A DNA stretch of 64,000 nt from Nematocida parisii ERTm1 (GCF_000250985.1 NW_013524647.1:62001-126000), one strand, 5' to 3'; positions 1 to 10,148 are shown, numbered from the stretch's first letter. The notes: generated from the sequence alone by a model not told the origin. A program made the numbers and translations.

Positions 1-139
1 TCTTCCATCTGTCTTATGTAGAACATGGGAGTATTATCAATACAGAATATAAAAGAAAAGAATGTGCATCGAAATGAAAATAAAGAAAGCCCCCGTCAGG
101 GGAGAGAAGTATTTCAACGCGGAGTAAAAATTTGCAAAG
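1..139. other. 5' flank of the PUF gene
   Basis: No gene is visible before the PUF start. A small hairpin with four C:G pairs (CCCC at 91-94, GTCA loop, GGGG at 99-102) lies about 40 bp upstream of the ATG. Short C-rich or G-rich motifs just upstream of start codons are known in microsporidia, so this could be a promoter element, but one instance proves nothing. Confidence 0.3.
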
Positions 140-1525
140 ATGTTTGAGAAGAGCAACCGGGGAATGCAAACTATTTCGCATATAGCAAGAAGTAACGTAA
201 ATTCAAATGATAAACAGAAAGAATTTTCATTATGCGAAACCAATATACAAACAATGGATAAAGAGTGTACAGACATAATTGAAGATGCGTTTAACCCGAT
301 TAAATGCACTACATGGCAATCAAAGAAGAATTTAGTGGATAGAATAGAGGAAGACCACCCCACTCACAAAAGCATTGAGTATAATATAGAGGAAAAGAAG
401 ATTGTCCTGCCCCCAATTGGGAGAGGTCTTAAAGAAAAAGGAAAGAGGCATATTCTTCTGAATAGCATAAAAATAGACTCGTTCTCTAGCGGATCTTCAG
501 AGGAGCCGCAAAAAGAGCAGTTCTTTGAGGAGGTGCTTGCATTTGCAAAGAAACGGGGAATTACAAGCAGTGAAAACTTAATATGTGCAATATCAAAGGA
601 TCAGGAGGGAAGCCGCTTTATCCAGAAAAAGCTTGACAGTGCAACTATCGAGGAGATTGATATAACTTTTGAGGAGATTTGTCCATGGATTTCTGAACTA
701 ATTGTCGATTTGTTTGGTAACTACGTTGTGCAAAAATTTCTTGAAATTGGCACAACAGAGCAAAGAGAGAAAATATTCTTTGCAATGGAAAGCACAATTA
801 TTTCTCTTGCCCTGCATATGTATGGATGCCGAGTCATCCAAAAGGCGCTTGAGTGTAAAGATATAAATAGAAAGATTGTAGAAAAAATCAAAGGGCATGT
901 TATCGATCTAGTCTGTGATCAGAATGGAAATCACGTGGTTCAAAAGTGTGTTGAGTGTGTTGATTCAGATTTTGTAATTAAAGAGTTTGAAGAAGATGCG
1001 GTTTCTTTGAGCCGGCATCGGTATGGCTGCAGAGTTATTCAGAGAATATTTGAAAACAGCACAAAGTGCGCGAGCGCAATTGACAAGATCATTAGCAATG
1101 CTAAACTATTGGTAGAGGACCAGTACGGCAATTATGTAATACAGCACATATTAGAAAAGGGAACGCATGCGCACAAAAGAAAAATTATTACTGAACTTTC
1201 TGACAATATAGCAGAGTACAGCATACACAAATTTGCATCTAATGTCATGGAAAAGTGTGTAATTTGCGGAACAAGCGAGGACCGGAGATACATGCTAAAG
1301 CAGCTTAAGTCTGCAGTTGGCCCTGCAGGAGAAGATCTGCTTGTCCACATAACAATGGATAAGTTTGGCAATTATGTAGTTCAGCGCCTGCTAGATGTTC
1401 TAACTGGAGCAGATAAAGAAGTTCTTATGTCTCATCTCAGAGCAAACATTGCAGACCTTAAAAAAAGCTCATATGCAAAATGCATTATATCAAAGCTAGC
1501 GCTCCTTGACTCAAAGAAAGAATAA
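140..1525 (+). CDS. Pumilio/PUF-family RNA-binding protein
   Basis: 461-aa PUF protein: a sequence-specific binder of mRNA 3' UTRs that represses or destabilises transcripts in the cytoplasm. Eight PUF repeats are visible, with base-recognition residues SR..Q (158-162), NY..Q (194-198), CR..Q (230-234), NH..Q (264-268), CR..Q (297-301), NY..Q (331-335), SN..E (367-371) and NY..Q (411-415). By the published PUF code these read A,U,A,U,A,U,G,U from repeat 1 to 8, so the predicted target is 5'-UGUAUAUA, the Pum/Puf3 element. The N-terminal ~130 residues are low complexity and probably disordered. The stop codon lies inside an AATAAA. It is the first of three genes with mRNA-fate roles; the next two start 0.8 kb downstream. 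The family is certain; the specific PUF orthologue is not. Confidence 0.96.
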   Translation: MFEKSNRGMQTISHIARSNVNSNDKQKEFSLCETNIQTMDKECTDIIEDAFNPIKCTTWQSKKNLVDRIEEDHPTHKSIEYNIEEKKIVLPPIGRGLKEKGKRHILLNSIKIDSFSSGSSEEPQKEQFFEEVLAFAKKRGITSSENLICAISKDQEGSRFIQKKLDSATIEEIDITFEEICPWISELIVDLFGNYVVQKFLEIGTTEQREKIFFAMESTIISLALHMYGCRVIQKALECKDINRKIVEKIKGHVIDLVCDQNGNHVVQKCVECVDSDFVIKEFEEDAVSLSRHRYGCRVIQRIFENSTKCASAIDKIISNAKLLVEDQYGNYVIQHILEKGTHAHKRKIITELSDNIAEYSIHKFASNVMEKCVICGTSEDRRYMLKQLKSAVGPAGEDLLVHITMDKFGNYVVQRLLDVLTGADKEVLMSHLRANIADLKKSSYAKCIISKLALLDSKKE

Positions 1526-2120
1526 ATTATATTTAAACTTTCTGCGAGTTTATTGAGTGTCATTATTTCTCCAATAATTAATAAATAGAATAACGGTTTC
1601 CACAGGAAAATTTTCTTTATTTTTTCTCCACATATTACATAAAAACTATTCAGTACTTTACTATAAGTTGTTTAAAGTTCAATAATGCGCTATTGTTAAA
1701 ACTAAAAATTAAAAATCTCTACATATGTAATAACCAGGAATTTAATAAAAGCACATAATCCTCACTAGGGCAGCTTCAAAGTACTTTAGTTGAAATTCTT
1801 GTTGTTTCAAACACCTTAATTCCACCTGAGTTCATGTATGCACATACCCACTACTGTTTTTCTAAATTTATTTCTATTATATATAGACAGAAATTATACA
1901 CTTTTATAGTGACTACTTTTCATTCTTGCTGCATATAGCTGCATAAAAGAAACTATAAGGCGCTTAAAGGATAAGGAGGACTTCCTCCAGATAAATATTC
2001 GCAGTGGATAACTGGTCATCTGCTTATTTGGTGTACCACATTTATAGAAACGGAGTACACTTCCTAATACAGCGCCGCGTTTTCTTCTGCAATGTAAGTA
2101 ATTATTAAAATTAAAATATT
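1526..2120. other. intergenic spacer
   Basis: AT-rich spacer with no supportable gene. The only structure seen is a perfect 6-bp palindromic stem (GGAGGA at 1975-1980, TCCTCC at 1983-1988) in a slightly GC-richer patch at about 1960-2090. Its function is unknown. Confidence 0.4.
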
Positions 2121-2306
2121 CTATTTATTCTTTTGCGGATTCTTCTTGTTCTTTGTTTTTTTCTTGGATTTGTCTTGCTTGTCTATTTTTACAGTAAACC
2201 CTTCTGGAATAGTTGGTGTGGGGAGCGCGTCTAAGTCAGGGGTGTCATTAAACGATGGCCCAGCAAATATCTCCTTTGTTTTCTCATCTCCTGCGCCAGA
2301 TTTCAT
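2121..2306 (-). CDS. PNRC/EDC1-like decapping-activator microprotein (candidate)
   Basis: 61-aa protein with a genuine ATG at 2306, divergent from the coiled-coil gene with 48 bp between starts. Residues about 14-34 carry the spacing FAGPSF...P....LPTP. This resembles the proline-rich short linear motif of PNRC and yeast Edc1/Edc2, which docks on Dcp1 and activates the Dcp1-Dcp2 decapping enzyme. The C-terminal third is almost entirely K/N/Q/S, as in RNA-associated tails. Codon use and composition fit coding sequence, and the antisense frame gives no recognisable protein. Assignment rests on a short motif only; an unrelated basic peptide remains possible. Confidence 0.5.
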   Translation of the reverse strand: MKSGAGDEKTKEIFAGPSFNDTPDLDALPTPTIPEGFTVKIDKQDKSKKKTKNKKNPQKNK

Positions 2307-2354
2307 TGGATATTTTTTTCTTTTATTTTTTTATTTCTTACGGCCCTGGGCAAA

Positions 2355-3566
2355 ATGAATATGAATGCTGTTAGAGAAAGAAAGCCAGAAGAGGATACAA
2401 AAAAGAACCAGAAACAGTTTAAGTTCCCTGGTGCAAAGAAGCACTTTGATATTGTTAGAGAGTGTACTACTGAAATCAACCGAATCAAGGATACTATAGA
2501 GAGCACAAAGGACAGACTAAAGGGCAGAATTGAAGAATTTAGAAAGCAGACCGGACAAAAGGAACTGTATGATAGCAAAGACAAGATTCAAGCCAACATA
2601 ACTGAGCTAAAGCAAGAAAAGAAGAAGCTGAGTGATGAGGTGATTCTTGCAAAGAATGAGCTTAAAGAGCTATCCCAGGCTGTAGGTGAAGAGAAAAAGA
2701 AACTTAACATGCAAAGCACTGCCGAGCTAAAGAACAAACTCGCTTCAATCAACAACAGAATTATGGAGAAGCCAGTGAATGTGAAGGAGGAGAGAGAACT
2801 TAGCGCAGAAAAGAACCAAATTATAAAGCTTCTTTCAATGCAGGGAATCTTCAAGGAGAAGGATGAAAAGATTAAGGAAATGGAAGACCAGAAAAAGAAA
2901 AAGGAGGCCAACCTCTCTGTTAAAAAACAGGAGCTGGAAATCCAGAGCAAGCTTTTTGTTGATATTCAGGAGAAGATTGGGGCAATTAAAAAGACTGTCT
3001 ACCCAGAAGATATAAAGAAAATGCAGGCTGATATTGCAGCAATGAACGCTGACATCGCAGCTCTTTCCCAGAAGAGAACCGACGAGTTTGAAACCATGGG
3101 AAAGAAGAGCGAGGAATTCGACCTAAAGGCCGCAGAGATCGAACTTGCAAAGAGCAGAAAGAATGCTCTTGTTGATCAGGAGACACTTATCTCAAGTCTA
3201 CAGGAGGAAAAGGATATGATGGAAAAGAGCCTGCACGGAAACCCTTCAGAGAAGCTGAAGTCCGTAAAGAGTGCTCTTTCTAAATACGCCACTGCTCCCC
3301 AGAAAGGTAAGAGCACAATGGTTACTCTGCCAATGCATCTCGTAAACCAGCTGGTTATGTTTAGAATCTCAATTCCAAAGACTACTGCTGATGTGGAAAA
3401 GACTCTTAAAAAGATTGACATGGTAGCAAAGAGCGAAGAAGAAAACTTCCTTTCAAAGAAAGAACAACTTTCAGCTGATATTGCCGCAATTACAGAGAAA
3501 ATAAAGAAGGCAAAAGAGGCGCACCAAAAGATGCCTCGCCCAGTTTTCCCTCGTATGTTGGAATAA
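2355..3566 (+). CDS. Bfr1-like coiled-coil mRNP protein
   Basis: 403-aa, highly charged protein that is coiled coil almost throughout (about residues 25-290 and 340-390). Its layout resembles fungal Bfr1: an N-terminal 'P-G-A-K-K' segment leading into K/E-rich helices, a central 'EERELSAEKNQIIKLL' segment, and a C-terminal helix ending in a Pro-rich tail. Bfr1 is a cytoplasmic, ER- and polysome-associated mRNP component with a role in segregation and secretion phenotypes. The start at 2355 follows a 48-bp divergent promoter. Long coiled coils give false family matches, so Bfr1 is likely but not proven. Confidence 0.55.
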   Translation: MNMNAVRERKPEEDTKKNQKQFKFPGAKKHFDIVRECTTEINRIKDTIESTKDRLKGRIEEFRKQTGQKELYDSKDKIQANITELKQEKKKLSDEVILAKNELKELSQAVGEEKKKLNMQSTAELKNKLASINNRIMEKPVNVKEERELSAEKNQIIKLLSMQGIFKEKDEKIKEMEDQKKKKEANLSVKKQELEIQSKLFVDIQEKIGAIKKTVYPEDIKKMQADIAAMNADIAALSQKRTDEFETMGKKSEEFDLKAAEIELAKSRKNALVDQETLISSLQEEKDMMEKSLHGNPSEKLKSVKSALSKYATAPQKGKSTMVTLPMHLVNQLVMFRISIPKTTADVEKTLKKIDMVAKSEEENFLSKKEQLSADIAAITEKIKKAKEAHQKMPRPVFPRMLE

Positions 3567-4227
3567 GTGCAATTAATAAACTGGTCTGCCCTTAGTCTTT
3601 CTTATATTTATTCTTTTTATAACATTCTCTTCCTAGCCGTTCTATAGGTTCTTTGTCTAATATGCGCCTTTCTGTGCGCTTGCCTATTTTCTTTTCTACT
3701 CTTTAACCCGAAATTTGCCTGCTTTTTCTACCCCTCGCTGTGCAAGCACACTGTTAGTATGTCTCTTTTTATTTTAGAAATAAAAGATGTACATAATTGC
3801 CATATGAAAGTTCATATATGAAGAGTTTACTGCTGTAAAAATACAAATAACAAAAAATAAAACAAAATGAAATGAAAATATCGTATTAGCTAATAAACAC
3901 ACAGCCTAATCAGCATAAACGCACAGCAGCCTATACACAAAAACAATTGACCACTTTCAACTTTTTGATAGTCATAGAAGTATTTTTAATGCGTATTGTC
4001 TATGAACATTTAAATACATATAATAAAAAGTACACAAAAATTTAGCTTATTCTTATTGGTATGATATGTATACAACCCAAAATAATAAAAAAACTAGAGT
4101 TTAAAGAGACTTTTGTGCTTTACTGTAATTAAAATTGCCATAAAATTAATTTACACATGATTCACAACGAACTAAATAGTTTAATAAATTCAACTACACA
4201 CTCTGAAAATAGCAGCTTTAGTTTATT
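3567..4227. other. intergenic spacer
   Basis: About 660 bp of AT-rich spacer between two convergent genes. No gene seen. It contains one copy of the recurrent intergenic 9-mer TAACCCGAA (3704-3712), and a TGTACATA at 3789 that resembles a PUF site in the downstream region of the Bfr1-like gene. Confidence 0.4.
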
Positions 4228-5019
4228 TTAGATATTGGCTTCATGCAGCATGTGCTCAATAGTTGCCAGGCTGACCATTTGCATATTTCGATGCATTACA
4301 CTTCTAAACTCGTCCTCGGGGAGCGGGTACTCAGCTAGCTTAAAAAGGATCTGCATTCTCTGATCCTGCTCTTTAATTGCATCGGTTATGTATCTCCTGT
4401 GGCCAACCTCCACTAACGCAGATGCAGCATGGAACAGCACGGGGAATCCCTGGGTATAAAACAGATCAAGTATCATTGCATATATACTAGGCGATAGCCT
4501 GGAAAAGAGCGTAAGATACCACCCAGCAGAATAGTCATGTGTTGAATTGCTAATTGCATGGATGCTTTTTCGAATGGCCTCTGGAAGGGTGAGATTAAGC
4601 ACTCGCCCGTGCACACTTAGCACTTTTGAAACTAATGAAAGCTTTTTATCAAAGAGTCTTTCTATTCTATTCTTCTGAATAGTATGGCATAGAATAGAAA
4701 AAGATTCTTCGGGCGTGAAAAAATGCAGAAGAAAGGCAGCATAGTAGGAAAGGCCCTGGCAATACTCAATCAAGCTATTATGCTTGGCAAATGCCACCAG
4801 AACATGCTTTAGCTCTTTTTTCCGCTCTATGACATCGTATTTCCGAATTTCAGAATTAAATTCTTCCATGGGCAGAGACTTGGAATCAACGGATCGCTCG
4901 ATGTCCACTTCAATGTTCTGGAGTGCATCGCTTGGAATTTCAGAAATACATAGAGAGTTGAAATCCTGAAGGACAGGATTGTACATAAGCTCTTTCCACA
5001 CTTCAGCTCTTGTTTTCAT
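4228..5019 (-). CDS. TBC-domain Rab GTPase-activating protein
   Basis: 263-aa protein consisting almost only of a TBC domain, which stimulates GTP hydrolysis by Rab GTPases in membrane traffic. Visible hallmarks are the opening 'R.EVWKEL' segment at the N-terminus, a 'VDIERS' sequence where the IxxDxxR arginine finger is expected, 'YCQGLSYY' in place of the YCQGMN glutamine-finger motif, and the helical C-terminal half with 'FPVLFHAASA'. Both catalytic fingers are thus present in slightly altered form. The open frame continues upstream to 5241, but that part would overlap the adenosylhomocysteinase start. ATG 5019 lies at the domain boundary and leaves a 53-bp divergent promoter. Confidence 0.8.
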   Translation of the reverse strand: MKTRAEVWKELMYNPVLQDFNSLCISEIPSDALQNIEVDIERSVDSKSLPMEEFNSEIRKYDVIERKKELKHVLVAFAKHNSLIEYCQGLSYYAAFLLHFFTPEESFSILCHTIQKNRIERLFDKKLSLVSKVLSVHGRVLNLTLPEAIRKSIHAISNSTHDYSAGWYLTLFSRLSPSIYAMILDLFYTQGFPVLFHAASALVEVGHRRYITDAIKEQDQRMQILFKLAEYPLPEDEFRSVMHRNMQMVSLATIEHMLHEANI

Positions 5020-5072
5020 ATATTGTTCTCTATTTCCTCTATATGAATACTGTTTCAGAATGAATTTTTTTA

Positions 5073-6404
5073 ATGCCCCAACAGATGAGTAAAGGAAAAG
5101 AAACATTCCCACCATACAAGGTAAAATCAATAGAGCTTGCAGAGATCGGAGAAGAAGCAATTCTCTTTGCAAAAAACGAAATGCCAGGAATCCGGCATCT
5201 TTCTGAAAAATACAGGGAGGAAAAGCCGCTATCCGGTGCAAGAATCTCAGGATGCCTCCACATGACTGTCCAGACAGCTGCTATGATTGAGCTTCTTGTA
5301 GAAATGGGCGCCGAGGTTGCGTGGTGCTCTTCAAATATTCTAAGCACAGAGGACAAAGCAGCAGCTGCTCTGGCTAAGAGAGGACTAAGCATATATGCTT
5401 GGAAAGGAGAAACCGATGAGGAGTACATGTGGTGCATTCGGGCAGTCCTTTCAAAATGGGAGAACGGGCCAAATTTGATAATTGATGATGGCGGTGACCT
5501 TACTAATCTTCTTCACAAGGAGTACGCACACCTGCTTCCAGGAATTATTGGACAGACAGAGCAAACCACAACAGGAACTCACATTCTTGAAAAAATGCAT
5601 GAAAGCGGAGTTCTTAGAATACCTGCGATCTGCATTAATGAAAGTGTTATGAAGAGCAAGTTTGATAATATATACGGGTGCCGAGAGTCACTGACTGATG
5701 GCATAAAGCGGGCAACTGATGCAATGATTGCAGGAAAAAGAGTGCATGTATGCGGATTTGGTGATGTTGGAAAGGGCTGTGCACAGGCAATGGCTAAAAT
5801 GGGCGCAGTAGTGACTGTTTCAGAAATAGACCCAATATGTGCCATGCAGGCAACAATGGAGGGATACCAAGTGCGAAGAGTAGATCAGGTTGCGCCAGAG
5901 ATAGACATTTGGGTGACTGCTACAGGAAACAGAGACATCATAATGTCTGAAGACATTCTTCGCATGAAAAACATGGCAGTACTTTCAAACATTGGGCATT
6001 TTAATGTAGAAATTGATGCTGAGTGGATATATAAGAATGCTGTGAAAAAAGTACCCATAGGAAACAATGCAGAACGAATTGTCCTTCCAAACAACAAGTC
6101 AGTTATTTTACTGGCTGAGGGGAGGCTTGTTAATCTTGGATGTGCAACAGGCCATTCTAGCTTTGTTATGAGTACTAGCTTCTCCTGCCAGACACTTGCT
6201 GTCCTGCGGCTCTGGAGAGAGTTTAAGCCCAGTAGCGAAAATAGAGGAGCAGTTCTTTTCTTAACAAGAGAAGAAGACGAGGAAATAGCACGTATGCACT
6301 TAGAAGGAATGGGCCATTCTCTCACCACGCTGACACCAGTGCAGGCAGACTATCTGAATGTCCCCGTAACAGGTCCATACAAAAATGACAAGTATAAGTA
6401 CTAA
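5073..6404 (+). CDS. SAH1: S-adenosylhomocysteine hydrolase
   Basis: 443-aa cytosolic NAD-dependent enzyme that splits S-adenosylhomocysteine into adenosine and homocysteine, relieving product inhibition of methyltransferases. Seen: the substrate-domain segment 'GCLHMTVQTA', 'EVAWCSSNILSTEDKAAAAL', the signature 'GCRESLTDGIKRATD', the Rossmann motif 'GFGDVGKGCA', and the C-terminal lysine/tyrosine tail (NDKYKY, typically Y-R-Y) that completes the neighbouring subunit's NAD site. Length matches the family (about 430-450). An in-frame ATG at 5085 gives an N-terminus (MSKGKE...) more like relatives; either start leaves the fold intact. Confidence 0.98.
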   Translation: MPQQMSKGKETFPPYKVKSIELAEIGEEAILFAKNEMPGIRHLSEKYREEKPLSGARISGCLHMTVQTAAMIELLVEMGAEVAWCSSNILSTEDKAAAALAKRGLSIYAWKGETDEEYMWCIRAVLSKWENGPNLIIDDGGDLTNLLHKEYAHLLPGIIGQTEQTTTGTHILEKMHESGVLRIPAICINESVMKSKFDNIYGCRESLTDGIKRATDAMIAGKRVHVCGFGDVGKGCAQAMAKMGAVVTVSEIDPICAMQATMEGYQVRRVDQVAPEIDIWVTATGNRDIIMSEDILRMKNMAVLSNIGHFNVEIDAEWIYKNAVKKVPIGNNAERIVLPNNKSVILLAEGRLVNLGCATGHSSFVMSTSFSCQTLAVLRLWREFKPSSENRGAVLFLTREEDEEIARMHLEGMGHSLTTLTPVQADYLNVPVTGPYKNDKYKY

Positions 6405-7269
6405 TATGCCACACATGGAAATACATCTAGATTAAAGTACTTGCTGTTGAGTATTAATATGACACCTAGCTGTTTTATTTATGTCTGCTAATATTATGGT
6501 TTCTGTTTAAACGTATAGAAGAATAATTTCATATATATTCTCCTTTACGTTTAAACATAACCCAAAACTAGACAAGAAAATCTTTAGACTATTTTAGCTA
6601 TTTAGGATGTCTAGAAAACAACAATAAAACTTAAATTTATACTAAATAGCCCAAATTATTTATTCTACACTAAATAATACATATATTGCATATAAATTTT
6701 GGAATATTAGACAATAAATAAACTTATAGAATCAGAATTTTACTAATAAGATAGCTATATCAATTATCGTAATACATATCGGGTTTATAGTGACAACTGG
6801 TAATATAAATACCTCTAGCAAAATATATTCATTCTATTGTTATATTGCACTATACGCTCCAAATTTATTAAATATACATATAAAGCACTGCATATGTCGT
6901 GAAATCATCTATGTAAATTCATAGAATACCCAGAAAGACTAAACATTTCCTCTGATTTATACTTATCACAAAGTATGTATTAAGACTGTTTTGAGCTATT
7001 GGTGGTGATGCAACAATACTTGTAGGATATTAAAAATAGTAGTGTGTAAGCAATACACAATGTTTTATTGCTATTATCTATAGAAATTAGCATTATCACA
7101 TAATTTATTTCACATTATGTGGCATTCGCACATGCACACTGCCTTCATTGTGCACTTCAAAAACACCAATTATAATAATATACGTGTTTGATCGAATGTG
7201 TTATTAACTTTGTTTGTTTTATATTAATTATATTCATATAAATAGATTTTTTATATTGGCTTGTGAACA
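6405..7269. other. intergenic spacer
   Basis: About 860 bp of very AT-rich spacer with no gene. A perfect 8-bp inverted repeat (CACATAAT near 7098, ATTATGTG near 7115) sits about 150 bp upstream of the transporter gene. No other structure recognised. Confidence 0.4.
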
Positions 7270-8682
7270 ATGGTTTATAAGAAACTTAACTCAGCAATAT
7301 TTCTCACGCCAAAACTTCTGTATATTGCAGTAAATATAGAGTATTTTCTATTCTACAATCTACGACAGACATTTCTTACTACAAGAGGGGTAACCGGCAC
7401 ACAGCAAACACTCACACTTATTGTCATGCTCTTGAGTACCTTCTTCAGTAATATGGGGATTGCATATCTAGCAGACAAATTCCAAAGACCCAAAGGGATT
7501 CTTATATTTTGTTTGCTTTTCTCTTCTCTTCTGTTCCAAATTCTGTTGCTTCCTATTCCCTCTATTTTAATTTCGGCTGTTTTTGTACTATACTCGATGT
7601 TTATTCTATCCACACTTCCACTATTAGATAGACTGGTTCTGGACTATTTGCAGAAGGTACTCCAGGCACCTGCATCTCTCTATGGAAGACAGAGAATGTT
7701 TGGAACTCTGACTTATGCATTGATTAACTACTTCACTGAGTCTATTGTCTTTGGAAGTGGTGGAAAAAGCAGCAAGGAAGGAAATTACTCAAGGCTTTGT
7801 ATACCATATATTTTGTGTGCATCGGTGGCTAGTGGGCTTGTTCTTTTGCTTGCACCTGCTGATCGAGTTAGAAACGCACAATCATCTTCGTCTTCATCCA
7901 GAAATCCCCCACAGTTCTCAAAGGTTCTTAAGAACCCTGCATACATGTTCTTCTTGTTGATTATTCTTATGAATGGAATTACTAGAGGAGTGATGAGCAT
8001 GTATCTAAGCAACTACTATAAAAATATTCTTAATTTTGTAGACTTCAAGCCACCTAAATACCTTCCAACATATGTACAATGGTGTCTGCAGGAGCTATAT
8101 GCCAATCCTATGTCCACCTGCAGTACATTTGGAATTTTATTGGAAATAGGATTGTTTTTCTGCTCAAAACCACTGCTAAATATGTTTGGGTTATACTGGT
8201 CATTTTTGCTGTCACAAACCGCCCAGGGGCTAAGATTCTTCCTGTATACATTTATAAAAGTAGATGATCCATACAGATTCGAGAAGTGTTGTATGATTGA
8301 GTTGCTAAAAGGTGTAAACTTTGGACTTACTCATCTTTCAGGCGTGCAGCTGGCCACTTTATTAGTGCCCAGCAATCTGAAGTCAACGAGTCAAATGATT
8401 TACACTGGCACCTTTGTTTGTTTAGGAACAGTTGCTGGTGTAATAGCCGGGCATTTCCTTAAAATAGACACTTATGAAGGTGTGCAGATGGTGTTTAATG
8501 GCTGTGCATATCTGTCTCTTATTGCAATTGGCCTGATTGTCTTAAAGTACGGCTTTATCGACGGAAAGCTATGGGGAGAGAATAGAAATGAAGTTCCTGC
8601 CCCTCCCTTGTCAGCACAAACAACACACAGCACGCTAGCTAGCCAGGATTTAGACAAGAAGGAATTGACTCCTGCTAACTAA
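7270..8682 (+). CDS. MFS-type membrane transporter
   Basis: 470-aa integral membrane protein with about twelve hydrophobic segments and an MFS layout: a first six-helix bundle (about residues 15-195), a polar Ser-rich loop (200-215), a second bundle (220-435), and a hydrophilic C-terminal tail. The loop between helices 2 and 3 carries 'ADKFQRPKG', the expected place of the MFS G-x-x-x-D-(R/K)-x-G-R/K motif. The overall pattern is closest to the MFS_1-like/nucleoside-H+ symporter group, which fits a parasite importing host metabolites. Substrate cannot be read from the sequence. Confidence 0.72.
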   Translation: MVYKKLNSAIFLTPKLLYIAVNIEYFLFYNLRQTFLTTRGVTGTQQTLTLIVMLLSTFFSNMGIAYLADKFQRPKGILIFCLLFSSLLFQILLLPIPSILISAVFVLYSMFILSTLPLLDRLVLDYLQKVLQAPASLYGRQRMFGTLTYALINYFTESIVFGSGGKSSKEGNYSRLCIPYILCASVASGLVLLLAPADRVRNAQSSSSSSRNPPQFSKVLKNPAYMFFLLIILMNGITRGVMSMYLSNYYKNILNFVDFKPPKYLPTYVQWCLQELYANPMSTCSTFGILLEIGLFFCSKPLLNMFGLYWSFLLSQTAQGLRFFLYTFIKVDDPYRFEKCCMIELLKGVNFGLTHLSGVQLATLLVPSNLKSTSQMIYTGTFVCLGTVAGVIAGHFLKIDTYEGVQMVFNGCAYLSLIAIGLIVLKYGFIDGKLWGENRNEVPAPPLSAQTTHSTLASQDLDKKELTPAN

Positions 8683-9051
8683 AAGATGCGGCATACAGTA
8701 ATTTCCTATGCAGCTATATAATGTACATCTAGTTTCAATATTTTATGCACAATGGATATAATAAAATATATATTCGTCATTGTTTTCTTTTCTAATTATA
8801 TTTAGTTTTCTACTAAGAATCCTTACGGTGTTTTCTTTTCCTTCCTGCAGCAGTATCTTATCTTAAGATATAAATTAATTTTTGTATAAAATAGAAAATA
8901 AATAGAAAATCCTAAAAATGCGCTTATGCACTATCTCCATAAATTATAACTAAAAGAAAGGCACAGTAAAATTCGCATATAATAATAAAGCGCATCTATT
9001 ATGTATTTACAGTTTATTAATGTGACAGATTTTTTGTTGTGAATTATCCCG
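8683..9051. other. intergenic spacer
   Basis: About 370 bp between two convergent genes; AT-rich, nothing recognised. Confidence 0.4.
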
Positions 9052-9522
9052 TTATTCACCTGATTTTATTGCATAGAATGACATGCTAGACATGGCCTCT
9101 TGGTAATTAATGTCTACGCTCTGTTCTGCTTCTATTTCTTTCTGGATTTGCTCTGTAGTTATGTGTATGGTGTAATTGATCTGTCTAAGTATGGCCATTT
9201 CTACTCGATTCATTTTCTTTATATCTATTATTTCTGTGTCTATCTCTTCTATGTTCTTTAAAGAGAAGTCACTCCAGTACTTTTTAAAGATTATACAGGA
9301 AGTAAAGAATACTTCTATGCTTGTATACTGCGGAAGGTGCGCAATTACCATGTTGCTGTATATCTTTGCACATATCACTTCTATCAGTGTGAATCGATTG
9401 AGAACATGGATTTTCTTTAGAATCCCACTTAAGTCCTGGGGCTTTTTCTGTTTGTAGTACAGCTCTAATAATGCACTGTGTATTATAAGGTTTTTTATTG
9501 AGGAGGATTCTTTTCTTTGCAT
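9052..9522 (-). CDS. cyclin-like protein (candidate)
   Basis: 156-aa helical protein. The middle resembles a cyclin box of the Pho80/Pcl type: a 'CIIFKKYWSDFSL' helix, then 'KKMNRVEMAILRQINYTIHI', which has the 'N-x-x-E-x-x-x-L' end of cyclin fold repeat 1. Such cyclins bind and activate a CDK. Translation in this frame can be extended to 9552 only from a TTG codon; the first ATG is at 9522. A CDK-like kinase is encoded at 62.2 kb, but nothing links the two. Confidence is limited by the short, divergent match. Confidence 0.5.
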   Translation of the reverse strand: MQRKESSSIKNLIIHSALLELYYKQKKPQDLSGILKKIHVLNRFTLIEVICAKIYSNMVIAHLPQYTSIEVFFTSCIIFKKYWSDFSLKNIEEIDTEIIDIKKMNRVEMAILRQINYTIHITTEQIQKEIEAEQSVDINYQEAMSSMSFYAIKSGE

Positions 9523-10148
9523 CCTCTCTGCATATCTTGAAAATAAATTCAACTATTTATTCTCTTAATTAGGCAAATTACTTTAAGCATTAACAAATAA
9601 AACAAAGGATTAGTCAGATGCAAAACAAAAATGAATAATAGATGGGTCTATACACGCAATTTTACACCCAAATGAGTCTAGCATATCTATTTCCATCTAT
9701 TTGTATGACAATATTGACCAATATAGAATAAGACAGGAGAGACAGAATCCAAGGATTGGTCTAAGCCCATGGTTTATGTGCAGTACAAACACTCTCCCGA
9801 ATTTATCCATAGCCCTATTGTTATTTTCTTTATAGAATAGCTTAATACAGTATAGAAATACTTTATATTTTATGCAGGATTTTAGTACTTTTAGAGTATA
9901 CAAGGATATTTCTCATACTTTTAATTATTTTAGCCTACAGAACATTATTTCATGTGGGGCTTTTAACTCATTGTGCAAAGAAAAGACTATAGCAGAATCA
10001 GATGTATCTTTCTAAATTGGTGTTTAAAGAACCAATGTACAAGAAAGTTACAAAAACGTTTAGTTTGTCTGTTTATACTGGAGACCTTCTATGTCATGTT
10101 TGATCCATTTATTGCAAGTATAAATTAGAGTGTTTGTTGTAATATACA
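9523..10148. other. intergenic spacer
   Basis: About 625 bp separating the divergent cyclin-like and UAP1 genes. A hydrophobic minus-strand open frame (9697-9903) starts with TTG and looks like chance. No other features seen. Confidence 0.4.

Noticed and set aside
5020-5241. Longer TBC protein with N-terminal hydrophobic stretch
   Set aside because: It would overlap the adenosylhomocysteinase start; the TBC domain begins at ATG 5019.
9697-9903. 68-codon minus-strand frame
   Set aside because: TTG start and chance hydrophobicity in AT-rich DNA.
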